Shown here piece after piece: positions 1 to 5,931 of a stretch of DNA of 24,212 nucleotides (its first letter is position 1; each line of letters opens with the position of its first letter). A model generated the notes under the pieces. That model ran no database searches and was not told the origin of the DNA. It worked only from the letters and a program-made list of their open reading frames with translations. The translations under genes were made by a program, and so were the position numbers. The stretch is from a virus. The stretch covers positions 1 through 24,212 of the IMG/VR virus record IMGVR_UViG_3300032236_000211; one strand, given 5' to 3'.

Positions 1-260
1 ACACCACGAATCAATTTGTCTAAATCAGGTGCAACGGTTGGATGATCTCGTTTTACAGTTTTTGGGCGTTTCAATCGAAAGCGCATAGAAATAATTATAG
101 GGCTATCGATTGGTTTGCATCCGGCTTGTTTTGCCGCATTAGCAATTAAAGCTCTCCAAGTTGCAAGTTCAGTTGCGCGGCTGTGAATCATTCGACCATT
201 GCCAATATGCTTCATTGAACCCTGCGGGGTAGGAGTGCCTTCCGCGCTAAAGCGTATCAA
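1..260 (-). CDS. rusA: RusA-type Holliday junction resolvase, C-terminus cut by window edge
   Basis: The minus strand is open from a TTG at 260 to the left edge (86 codons visible). The product begins LIRFSAEGTPTPQGS, matching the G-x-P-x-PQGS opening of phage RusA resolvases, and near residues 73-86 has the family's metal-binding signature HPTVAPDLDKLIRGV (P-D-x-D-K-L). RusA enzymes cut four-way DNA junctions made during phage replication and recombination. The TTG start overlaps the stop of the upstream 60-residue gene as TTGA, with GGAG just before it. An internal ATG at residue 16 (position 215) would cut off the conserved GTPTPQGS part, so I prefer TTG even though the SD spacing is short. 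The rest of the catalytic domain, including the later acidic residue, is outside the window. The family call is confident; the start is less so. Confidence 0.85.
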   Translation of the reverse strand, partial: MIRFSAEGTPTPQGSMKHIGNGRMIHSRATELATWRALIANAAKQAGCKPIDSPIIISMRFRLKRPKTVKRDHPTVAPDLDKLIRG

Positions 261-439
261 ATCTCCACAGAAATTAAATCATTATCTGCAACAAACAAAG
301 CCTTATCGCCTTGATCGCCTTTTAGATATATTTCTTTACCAAGTTTTTCGTTTTCAATGTAAGAAACTTGATAACGGCAATCGTTATGAACCACCGTATC
401 TCCAACTTGTAATTGTTCTGCCGACAAAATCAAAGTCAT
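257..439 (-). CDS. Small conserved phage protein, unknown function (60 aa)
   Basis: The 60-residue product is acidic and mostly beta-like, with VGDTVVHNDCRYQVSYIE near residues 12-29. This looks like a small barrel of the kind found in many phage hypothetical proteins. A strong Shine-Dalgarno (AAGGGGG) lies about five bases before the ATG, and the stop is overlapped by the RusA start. It lies in the leftward replication operon between the replication protein and RusA. I do not recognise a function. Confidence 0.7.
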   Translation of the reverse strand: MTLILSAEQLQVGDTVVHNDCRYQVSYIENEKLGKEIYLKGDQGDKALFVADNDLISVEI

Positions 440-484
440 CAGAACCCCCTTTCGGAATCAAATTGTGGCATATTTCTTACTTAC

Positions 485-1222
485 TTACAAATCCGAAGTT
501 CGCTTAAAAATATCTCGTACTGAATCGGGCATAGGATTTGATTTGGGGGCCTCGTCTGACGAAAACCTAGGTGGGATAGGGGTTGGCATAGAAAGTGGCT
601 TAAAACCGCCTTCTGATGGGTTTCTAGGTGGTATAGGGTCATCTCCCCACCTGCCTTGATTGAGCCAAGTCGCGGGATGAGGTGTAAAGGTCAAAACTCG
701 ATTTGGATCAGCCACGAACCGTTTAAGCCCTTCAAAGATTTCTTCAAACGAGGCGTTGCGTAGAGCTCGCTCAAAAGCCTTCTTTGCATCCTGCTTTCCG
801 ACTTTCCTTGGATATAAATCCCAAAACTCATCAAACTTGTTTGATGATGTATTTATTTCTGTATTCTGTATTCTGTATTCTGAAAGCGTTTTTTCAGCGT
901 TACTAACGCGTTTGCGTGATTCTCTAAATCGCTCGCCACGCTCTCTAGTTTGCTCACGCTTTCTCTCAACCTCAGATTTAGGTGTTTGGTATTCGGTGTA
1001 ATTTGCGATCTGAATACCATCGGGTGTGATCTGCCAAAGCCCTTTTTCAATCAACTCTCTTGGATCACCAACCTGCTTAATGATGGCGGCAGGTATAAAG
1101 CCATCAGTTAAATACCTGCCGGAATAACAAAGCCCGGATATGTAAAGCCTAAATGAATGATCGCTTAATCCAATAATTTTTGGATTCTGAGGAAAACCAT
1201 CATCTAACTTAATCCAACTCAC
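485..1222 (-). CDS. Phage replication initiator / replisome organizer-like protein
   Basis: The 245-residue protein has an N-terminal winged-helix-like domain (about residues 1-80: [19 protein letters not shown], then [19 protein letters not shown]). A charged Arg/Glu-rich linker follows at about 83-125. The C-terminal domain (about 128-195) has the recurring [21 protein letters not shown] and [10 protein letters not shown] patterns of phage DnaD/replication-O-like proteins. Such proteins bind the phage origin and recruit helicase or loader. The start is GTG, overlapping the methyltransferase stop as GTGA, with GGGGCGGAG upstream. The linker DNA contains a 7-bp tandem repeat (listed separately) that could be the origin. 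No helicase or primase is present in the window. Two further stop-like triplets follow shortly after the TAA. Confidence 0.75.
   Translation of the reverse strand: MSWIKLDDGFPQNPKIIGLSDHSFRLYISGLCYSGRYLTDGFIPAAIIKQVGDPRELIEKGLWQITPDGIQIANYTEYQTPKSEVERKREQTRERGERFRESRKRVSNAEKTLSEYRIQNTEINTSSNKFDEFWDLYPRKVGKQDAKKAFERALRNASFEEIFEGLKRFVADPNRVLTFTPHPATWLNQGRWGDDPIPPRNPSEGGFKPLSMPTPIPPRFSSDEAPKSNPMPDSVRDIFKRTSDL
855..882 (-). repeat. 7-bp tandem repeat (CAGAATA x3 plus one degenerate copy), candidate iterons
   Basis: On the minus strand three perfect CAGAATA units (882-862) are followed by a degenerate CAGAAAT unit (861-855), inside the replication-protein gene. They encode the SEYRIQNTE stretch of its linker. 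Seven is not a multiple of three, so each unit is read in a different frame. Iteron origins inside initiator genes are known from other phages such as lambda. An origin role here is inference. Confidence 0.6.
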
Positions 1223-2364
1223 TTAATCTCCGCCCCTAATCCAATTCGATCTACTGCTATATCAGCATATTCAGGATTCAATTCAGTACCAATAAATTTA
1301 CGCCCATTTCTTAGCGCAACTACGGCTACTGTTCCTGATCCTGTAAATGGATCAAGAATTAAAGATGAAGTAGATTTGCTATTATCGCAGTTGCAAGATT
1401 GTTGCCATCCAACTGTAATTTTTGGAATAACTTGCATATCAACACTATTCATTCGTGTTGGTTTATCTCTACCGGGTATTACATTTAACATATTATCTCT
1501 TGTTTTGCGTTCTTCAATTTTTCCTTTTTCTATAATTCTTGAATAAGGAGTGTTGCATATAGAGCAACTGCCACCTTCGGGAGAACCAGCTAATATACAA
1601 GGCTCAACCAATGCTTCGGGCATAACTGCAAAATGCGCCCCCTTGAAAGGTTTAGTTGCTATATTCCAAACATCGCGTTTGTTACGAGTATCTGTTGCTT
1701 TCCAAACATTACCTGACTTTGTAGCGTGTTTTGGATCATCACTATCGCCATATTTATTGCCACCAAATCTAATTTGCGCATTACCTATACTAGAAACTGA
1801 TGGCTCTTTGATTGCTTGATTATCAAAATAATACTTTGATGATTTACTCAACAAAAAAAGATATTCGTGAGATTTTGTGCAACGATCATTAACTGATTCA
1901 GGCATTGGGTTAGGTTTTGCCCAAATAATATCTTGGCGTAAATACCAACCATCTGCTTGTAGCGCAAAGGCTACGCGCCAAGGAATGCCCACCAAATCTT
2001 TTGGTTTCAGCCCATTGTCGTTAAGTTTAAATTTTGATCTAAAAACTTCATCTAAACCACCGCCATTGCTTGCATTGGTTTTGGCAATAGATTGCTTGTA
2101 TCCATTTCCATTACTGCCTGCATAACTATCACCCAAATTTAACCAAAGAGTTCCATCATCGCGTAATACGCGTTTGACTTCCCTGAATACTTCAACCATT
2201 GATCGAACATAATCATCCCAAGTTTGCTCAAGCCCAATTTGTGCATCTTGTCCATAATCTCTTAATCCCCAATATGGAGGAGATGTTACGCAAGTTTGCA
2301 CCGATCCATCAGGAATTTCCGCTAATCTTGTTCTTACATCGCCCACTAAAATTGTTGCGCTCAT
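1219..2364 (-). CDS. DNA methyltransferase, amino (N4-cytosine or N6-adenine) type, beta-like order
   Basis: The 381-residue protein shows catalytic motif IV TSPPYW at residues 27-32 (then GLRDYG), and SAM-binding motif I DPFTGSGT at 338-345 near the C-terminus. The order IV-then-I marks a beta-class amino methyltransferase. The SPPY core is more usual in m4C enzymes, but the base cannot be decided by eye. Two Cys pairs, C267-x2-C270 and C324-x-C326, flank a loop and may bind zinc. The start is ATG at 2364 with AAGGAGG seven bases upstream; an ATG eleven codons earlier would place that SD inside the gene. It overlaps the 33-residue zinc-ribbon gene as ATGA. No partner restriction enzyme is seen, so it looks like an orphan phage methylase that protects or marks phage DNA. 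Confidence 0.9.
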   Translation of the reverse strand: MSATILVGDVRTRLAEIPDGSVQTCVTSPPYWGLRDYGQDAQIGLEQTWDDYVRSMVEVFREVKRVLRDDGTLWLNLGDSYAGSNGNGYKQSIAKTNASNGGGLDEVFRSKFKLNDNGLKPKDLVGIPWRVAFALQADGWYLRQDIIWAKPNPMPESVNDRCTKSHEYLFLLSKSSKYYFDNQAIKEPSVSSIGNAQIRFGGNKYGDSDDPKHATKSGNVWKATDTRNKRDVWNIATKPFKGAHFAVMPEALVEPCILAGSPEGGSCSICNTPYSRIIEKGKIEERKTRDNMLNVIPGRDKPTRMNSVDMQVIPKITVGWQQSCNCDNSKSTSSLILDPFTGSGTVAVVALRNGRKFIGTELNPEYADIAVDRIGLGAEIK

Positions 2365-2462
2365 TTTGCCTCCTTGTTTAACCAACAATTTATACAATAA
2401 CCTTCTTGCAATCTACGCTTTTTTGCCCCACATTGTTTGCAATACTGATATGTAAAACTCAT
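2361..2462 (-). CDS. Tiny zinc-ribbon protein (33 aa)
   Basis: ATG at 2462 opens a 33-codon frame encoding [20 protein letters not shown], then [13 protein letters not shown]. The two CxxC knuckles (C8/C11 and C23/C26) are the complete ligand set of a zinc ribbon, a strong sign of a real gene despite its size. Both ends are coupled by ATGA: its start overlaps the stop of the 95-residue gene and its stop overlaps the methyltransferase start. It also carries the AAGGAGG ribosome-binding site used by the methyltransferase. Function is unknown. Confidence 0.75.
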   Translation of the reverse strand: MSFTYQYCKQCGAKKRRLQEGYCINCWLNKEAK

Positions 2463-2746
2463 TTAATTTCTTCTAACATTTTGATAACCACGCCAAATAC
2501 AACTTCAATAAATGCGGCGTATGAACCATCTTTAATGTTGGGTCTATCTAACCAACTATCCCTTACTTCGGCTACGCGAACTGCAATATCGGCGGCTATG
2601 TTGCTTTCAATAACTGCTTCGTATTCTTGAGCGCGTTTAATTAGTTGCTTGTGATTTCTTTGGCACTTAGACATATCACTTGTTTTGCAAGCGTGTAAGT
2701 GTTCATATTCAAATACATCTATCGCCTCTTGAATTATAGTTTTCAC
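2459..2746 (-). CDS. Hypothetical protein, helical (95 aa)
   Basis: The 95-residue product is predicted largely helical from its heptad-like spacing. It contains HLHACKTSDMSKCQRNHKQL (two His, two Cys; residues about 16-35) near the N-terminus and a hydrophobic C-terminal helix AAFIEVVFGVVIKMLEEI. The start is GTG, overlapping the WhiB gene stop as GTGA. A purine-rich GGAGAGGG lies further upstream. I do not recognise the family. Its place inside the coupled operon is the main support for it being real. Confidence 0.7.
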   Translation of the reverse strand: MKTIIQEAIDVFEYEHLHACKTSDMSKCQRNHKQLIKRAQEYEAVIESNIAADIAVRVAEVRDSWLDRPNIKDGSYAAFIEVVFGVVIKMLEEIK

Positions 2747-3249
2747 GAATGTAGATCCCTCTCCATATTTGAATCTTCTAATATATCCTCTAACGGTACT
2801 CCAAAGATTTTTAAATCCTTGCGTAATGCTTGTAAAAAGCGCGAGTCGTAGGCTTTCTTAGCAATCTCACCGCGTTCCCAAGATGTAACGCCACCGAACA
2901 TACCCCAACGCTCTTTCTCATAGCCGTACTGATAGCAATCACGGCGTATTGGGCAAGAGAAACAGATTTGGCGAATGTATCGAATCTGAATATATCTATG
3001 GCGTAAAAGATCATCTTCAAGATAAAACAAATCCGTATTGATACCTTTGCAATTAGCTCGTTCCCACTCAATCTTTTTCTCAGGCTTAGCGGGCTTAACT
3101 ATTTTGCTTAATAATTGATCTAGATCATCTTGGCTATAAGTATCGTGTTCGAATTCTTCAAGTTCTTTGCGCTTTACCCAACGGCGAATTGTTTTTTCTG
3201 TAACGCCGTAACGCACCATCGCATCTTCAACTGTTATTTTCCTTGGCAT
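2743..3249 (-). CDS. WhiB-family [4Fe-4S] regulator with N-terminal HTH domain
   Basis: The 168-residue protein combines two domains. Residues about 4-48 form an excisionase/MerR-like helix-turn-helix (ITVEDAMVRYGVTEKTIRRW). Residues about 62-130 are a WhiB-like module with C67, C96, C99 and C105 (C-x28-C-x2-C-x5-C), followed by WGMFGG at 115-120, the WhiB G-rich turn. WhiB proteins are actinobacterial iron-sulfur regulators that usually bind the main sigma factor, and phage copies are known to alter host transcription. The start at 3249 is chosen because AGGGGAAAT lies directly upstream; an earlier start would lengthen the overlap with the Cas4-like gene from 16 to 49 bases. Canonical WhiB proteins have no separate N-terminal HTH. 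The remaining C-terminal tail (131-168) is unassigned. Confidence 0.88.
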   Translation of the reverse strand: MPRKITVEDAMVRYGVTEKTIRRWVKRKELEEFEHDTYSQDDLDQLLSKIVKPAKPEKKIEWERANCKGINTDLFYLEDDLLRHRYIQIRYIRQICFSCPIRRDCYQYGYEKERWGMFGGVTSWERGEIAKKAYDSRFLQALRKDLKIFGVPLEDILEDSNMERDLHS

Positions 3250-3887
3250 CCAATTTCCCCTGTTCGATCGTAGTAACTGCAATAGTTTTGGCAGAAGAAA
3301 ACTGCCGATTTTTCGGGAGGTGGTGGGGATTGCATCTCCTTAATTTCATTTAACCAAGCCAAACCTTGATCGGCTTGCGATTGATCGTATGGTGCTTGCC
3401 AAACTTTAATATCCAACATCTTGCCATCTCTAGGAATAGCAACTAGGGCTACCTGCTCAACTTCATAACCGTTTTGAGTAAGTAAATGACCGTAAAGTTG
3501 CACTTGCATTTTTTGTTGTGAGCTTGGAAACTTCGCCAACCCTTTAAGCGTGGTTGTTTTCCAATCAGCCACCAACTTAGCCGACCTAGAATAAAAATCA
3601 CAATGCCCCTTGAGTTCCGGTACTGAGAATTCTTGTTCAATGAGAAAGTCCTCACCAAACAAATCGAGTGCCGATAACGCTTCTTGGATCGTGTGATGGA
3701 TAGCAGTACCGAGTATCGCACTTAGATTCTCCGTATCGTGATTTGTTTTAGGTGTTTGGTTGATGATGTGCCAAGCCTGCCTGCGACATCCACCAACCGA
3801 ACTTGCACCGATCTCTACCTGCACCGAGCGATCTTTAACGCTATCAGCTTCTCTCAGCGCAGTAGTTAAGGTTTTAACTATGTCCAT
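3234..3887 (-). CDS. Cas4/RecB-like PD-(D/E)XK nuclease with probable Fe-S cluster
   Basis: The 217-residue protein has the RecB-nuclease core: H64/H65 in GTAIHHTIQEA, G94-H-C-D97, D108-W-K110 (the D-x-K catalytic pair), and QVQLYG at 128-133. Four Cys, C34 (GGCRRQAW) and C199, C203 and C214 near the C-terminus, match the split Fe-S ligand pattern of Cas4 and AddB nucleases. It probably resects DNA ends for phage recombination, working with the annealing-like protein encoded upstream in the same operon. AAGG lies five bases before the ATG. The start overlaps the C2H2-finger gene by 14 bases. No cas genes or repeats are nearby, so a CRISPR role is not suggested. Confidence 0.88.
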   Translation of the reverse strand: MDIVKTLTTALREADSVKDRSVQVEIGASSVGGCRRQAWHIINQTPKTNHDTENLSAILGTAIHHTIQEALSALDLFGEDFLIEQEFSVPELKGHCDFYSRSAKLVADWKTTTLKGLAKFPSSQQKMQVQLYGHLLTQNGYEVEQVALVAIPRDGKMLDIKVWQAPYDQSQADQGLAWLNEIKEMQSPPPPEKSAVFFCQNYCSYYDRTGEIGCQGK

Positions 3888-4059
3888 TCAGCCTTACCAA
3901 CCAATCCGTTTTATCGTATAAACCATCGGCAGATTTATGCTTGTTCAGTTCGTGCCATTTTTTATGATATTTCATATTTTCGATATTTACGACACAACCA
4001 CAATCTTTGCAACGCCCTAAAGTGTTTTCAATCAATTTGATTACAGATGATCTACGCAT
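3874..4059 (-). CDS. Small C2H2 zinc-finger-like protein (61 aa)
   Basis: Residues 17-36 read C-x2-C-x11-H-x3-H (CKDCGCVVNIENMKYHKKWH), a near-canonical C2H2 finger, preceded by a basic helix MRRSSVIKLIENTLGR. The start couples to the coiled-coil gene as TAATG, and the end overlaps the Cas4-like gene. It is likely a nucleic-acid-binding accessory factor; this rests only on the finger pattern. Confidence 0.72.
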   Translation of the reverse strand: MRRSSVIKLIENTLGRCKDCGCVVNIENMKYHKKWHELNKHKSADGLYDKTDWLVRLNGHS

Positions 4060-4406
4060 TACAACTCCAAACTTGCTTTAACAGATGAACTTACGGATCG
4101 GGTTATATCTACCTGAGTACGAAGGCGATTAACATTTGCGCGGCTTGCCTTGACCTGAGCCTCAGCAAGCGCAACGCGTGTGTGTAACTTTTCGTTCTCA
4201 ATTAGAGCTTGATCCTCGCGCATTGTTGCGGTCATCTTCATATCAGTATGAGAGTTCTTAATGCGAGATTTTGCCATTGCCAATTCGTATTGCGCGGTTG
4301 CAATATGAAATTCGTTTTCGGCTTCCTCTAGATCATTGTGGGCTTGGTCAATCTCAGTTGAGAGATCAATCAAACGCTTTTCTATTTGTGCAGGTGTAAT
4401 CGTCAT
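4059..4406 (-). CDS. Coiled-coil protein of the recombination operon (115 aa)
   Basis: From MTITPAQIEKRLIDLSTEID onward the protein is almost entirely charged, heptad-like helix to about residue 115, with no Cys and no membrane segment. Similar helical proteins accompany recombination genes in actinophages, from general familiarity; no function is established. The ATG at 4406 is preferred over an earlier in-frame start because it couples to the 44-residue membrane-protein gene as TAATG. GGAAGG lies about ten bases upstream. Confidence 0.75.
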   Translation of the reverse strand: MTITPAQIEKRLIDLSTEIDQAHNDLEEAENEFHIATAQYELAMAKSRIKNSHTDMKMTATMREDQALIENEKLHTRVALAEAQVKASRANVNRLRTQVDITRSVSSSVKASLEL

Positions 4407-4540
4407 TAGATGTAATACCTTCCATACAAATACATTCCACCCCAAATAAGGGTTGCCCAAAATACAAAACGAAAGATTGATCTAAAGATCAGGAATCCGC
4501 GTGAGCGTTTAGCCGTTGCGATTGGATAGTGCATACTCAT
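4406..4540 (-). CDS. Small single-pass membrane protein (44 aa)
   Basis: An ATG at 4540 opens 44 codons: a basic N-terminus (MSMHYPIATAKRSRGF), then a hydrophobic helix (RFVFWATLIWGGMYLYG) with an aromatic-rich end. The Arg/Lys-rich N-terminus suggests the N-terminus stays in the cytoplasm. The start overlaps the upstream stop as ATGA and the stop overlaps the next start as TAATG, which strongly supports translation. A second ATG lies at 4534. Its role is unknown; the gene is embedded among recombination genes rather than lysis genes. Confidence 0.7.
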   Translation of the reverse strand: MSMHYPIATAKRSRGFLIFRSIFRFVFWATLIWGGMYLYGRYYI

Positions 4541-5115
4541 TTAGCGGCCTCCAAAACTTTCTTTCGTGCGCCGATAGACTTTTGAACAGTTAGCCCATTA
4601 ACAGGAATGTGCAGGATGCCTGCCTCTTGTGCGCCTGTATAGAACAACTTGAGTTCATTTACAGATTCGATCGCCGGAATCTGATCTAATGCCTCTTTTG
4701 CAAGATTGATTTGGTCATCTGAATAAACAACCTTTTCAATCTTTTCAGTAAGCATATTATTTTCAGCGCGAGCAACCTTTTCCATTTCTTCACGGCTTGG
4801 GCGTGATGCCTTGCCGTTTAGATTTCCTTGATAACCCATATCAGCTAGTGCGCGGCCTATTGCAGAAGTAGTGCAGTTCTCTAATGCCGATGTTCTATTT
4901 ACAGGCGATGAACCAACCATTTCTTCTGCGTAGTCTTGCGCCTTCAAAATATCGCCAAGCCATATTTGCGCTCTAACAATGTATTGAAGTGGCTTTCCTT
5001 CGGGTGTTCTTTCAACTGCAACGAGATCAGTAATTACTCGCATATTTGGATTATCCCCTAATGCGCGAGCTAATCGGTCTGCTACTGGCTCGTAGTTGTC
5101 TAAATTAAATGCCAT
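4537..5115 (-). CDS. Putative ssDNA-annealing/recombination protein
   Basis: The 192-residue protein starts MAFNLDNYEPVADRLARAL. It contains a beta-rich stretch (VITDLVAVE, then QYIVRAQIWLGD) and the conserved actinophage block GSSPVNRTSALENCTTSAIG followed by RALADMGY, around residues 85-110. A basic PSREEMEKVARAE helix and a C-terminal helical segment follow. The block and the proximity of a Cas4-like nuclease recall exonuclease plus annealing-protein pairs. I do not see a diagnostic Erf, RecT or Rad52 motif, so the assignment is tentative. The ATG at 5115 has AAAGGAGG upstream; an earlier in-frame ATG is less likely. It is the first gene of the leftward operon. Confidence 0.6.
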   Translation of the reverse strand: MAFNLDNYEPVADRLARALGDNPNMRVITDLVAVERTPEGKPLQYIVRAQIWLGDILKAQDYAEEMVGSSPVNRTSALENCTTSAIGRALADMGYQGNLNGKASRPSREEMEKVARAENNMLTEKIEKVVYSDDQINLAKEALDQIPAIESVNELKLFYTGAQEAGILHIPVNGLTVQKSIGARKKVLEAAK

Positions 5116-5152
5116 TCCTTTTGCCTCCTTTAATCTGCCCCATTTGGCATTA

Positions 5153-5187
5153 GTCAAATCTTACAAGAGAAATCTTACAAATTTGAC
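5153..5187. promoter_or_regulatory. Operator-like repeat block between divergent genes
   Basis: Two identical 11-bp direct repeats AAATCTTACAA (5156-5166 and 5170-5180; 14-bp period) lie between inverted arms GTCAAAT (5153-5159) and ATTTGAC (5181-5187). Each arm reads outward as a -35-like TTGAC (TTGACC rightward, TTGACT leftward). This block separates the leftward recombination operon from the rightward 63-residue gene, so it is a plausible binding site for a repressor or activator. I see no good -10 box at normal spacing in either direction. The function is inferred. Confidence 0.5.
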
Positions 5188-5225
5188 CATCAACACAAAC
5201 TATTTTTTTGTGGCAGGATGGGGGT

Positions 5226-5417
5226 ATGTTGATAGTCCGAATTGGTGCTTATGAGTTAATTGTGGAGATTCAATCCGATGCTCAGTACCCCGACCATTTG
5301 CAGGACATAGCCAATCGAGCGGCAGAAATTTTTAAGGAATCGGTACAAACTATGCAACGAGCTGAGATTCCCCTTGTAGGGGCTGACGAATTGCCCGATG
5401 AGGAAACCGAGATATAA
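5226..5417 (+). CDS. Small acidic protein on the opposite strand (63 aa)
   Basis: The 63-residue product starts MLIVRIGAYELIVEIQ (a beta hairpin) and continues as an acidic helix (LQDIANRAAEIFKESVQTMQ) with an acidic tail. GGATGGGGG precedes the ATG at 5226; an earlier in-frame ATG at 5208 lacks a comparable site. It runs against all its neighbours, is preceded by the repeat block and ends 22 bases before a perfect hairpin terminator, so it forms its own transcription unit. Similar short proteins occur in actinophages, as far as I recall, without known role. A regulatory role is possible but not shown. Confidence 0.68.
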   Translation: MLIVRIGAYELIVEIQSDAQYPDHLQDIANRAAEIFKESVQTMQRAEIPLVGADELPDEETEI

Positions 5418-5439
5418 TTTCTTTCCCCTGACGAAAGCG

Positions 5440-5469
5440 AAAAGCCCCGGCATCTTCACCGGGGCTTTT
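5440..5469. terminator. Bidirectional intrinsic terminator
   Basis: A perfect 11-bp stem AAAAGCCCCGG / CCGGGGCTTTT encloses an 8-base loop, with A and T runs on both sides. It lies between the end of the rightward gene (5417) and the end of the leftward gene (5485), so it can stop transcription from both directions. Confidence 0.93.
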
Positions 5470-5484
5470 ACTTTGACGGATTAC

Positions 5485-5787
5485 TTATTCAGTTACTTTT
5501 ACAAAGTGAGTGTTTTTTAATTCAGGATTGTATTTCATCCAATTTTTAACGCACTCATTACCTAGTCGAATAATTTCGCCATCGGTTGAATCAAATGAAA
5601 TAATTGCATCTCTTTGCCAAACATAACGAACTAACCAACCAGTTCTTTCAGCCATTCCTTTGCCACAATGTGCGCAACGATTTTCTTCTGCAAAACCGTT
5701 TTTATTTGCTGATTCGTTATTACGAAACCAATTTTCAGTAGCACCCATTCCGCCACATTCAATAATTGCTGATGTTGTTGTAGTCAT
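5485..5787 (-). CDS. Small zinc-binding-like protein (100 aa)
   Basis: The 100-residue protein has a CxxC knuckle at C38/C41 (RCAHCGKGM) and a later LGNEC (C79), with TGWLVRYVW between them. This resembles treble-clef or zinc-ribbon phage proteins that end in a G-x-x-C knuckle. C11 may be a fourth ligand. The ATG at 5787 follows GGAGG by six bases; the longer frame would bury that site. It forms its own short unit: a good promoter 45-75 bases upstream and the bidirectional terminator just after the stop. Function is unknown. Confidence 0.75.
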   Translation of the reverse strand: MTTTTSAIIECGGMGATENWFRNNESANKNGFAEENRCAHCGKGMAERTGWLVRYVWQRDAIISFDSTDGEIIRLGNECVKNWMKYNPELKNTHFVKVTE

Positions 5788-5831
5788 TTTCTTGCCTCCA
5801 TTTTTTAGGTTGCCGTTCAACCTATGGCTTA

Positions 5832-5861
5832 ATTATAGGCACACCAAAACTTCAATTTCAA
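5832..5861 (-). promoter_or_regulatory. Sigma-70-type promoter for the 100-residue zinc protein gene
   Basis: On the minus strand TTGAAA (5861-5856) is followed after 18 bases by a perfect TATAAT (5837-5832). Transcription would start near 5825 and run into the gene that begins at 5787. The surrounding region (5788-5900) is AT-rich and holds no other gene. This is the clearest promoter in the window. Confidence 0.8.
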
Positions 5862-5909
5862 CCATTTCAACAAGAAAATTAAAAATTTTTTTTGAATCCA
5901 CCCCTATCG

Positions 5910-5931
5910 GGGCAAATCGGACATTTTGCCC
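5910..5931 (-). terminator. Weak hairpin after the phosphoesterase gene
   Basis: GGGCAAA (5910-5916) and TTTGCCC (5925-5931) form a 7-bp stem with an 8-base loop beginning at the stop codon of the phosphoesterase gene. A competing CCCC/GGGG pairing and an A/T-rich tract (5881-5893) follow on the minus strand, but no immediate U-run, so termination may be partial. Confidence 0.4.

Noticed and set aside
476-494. CTTACTTACTTACAA run resembling the operator repeat at 5156-5180
   Set aside because: It shares only a short CTTACAA-like core and lies at the end of the replication gene, where it supplies stop codons; no pairing or spacing matches.
199-507. Plus-strand open frame of 102 codons near the left end
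   Set aside because: It runs opposite the RusA and 60-residue genes, has no ribosome-binding site and no recognisable domain; it is a shadow.
3449-3721. Minus-strand frame of 90 codons inside the Cas4-like gene
   Set aside because: It is an out-of-frame shadow without SD or conserved pattern; the nuclease frame has all catalytic residues.
3234-3887. Possible CRISPR adaptation gene (Cas4)
   Set aside because: There are no repeats, spacers or other cas genes; Cas4-like nucleases are common in phage recombination modules.
5201-5211. Possible -10 box for the rightward 63-residue gene after TTGACC at 5183
   Set aside because: TATTTT lies only 12 bases from the -35-like element and nothing suitable is at 16-18 bases, so no promoter is called.
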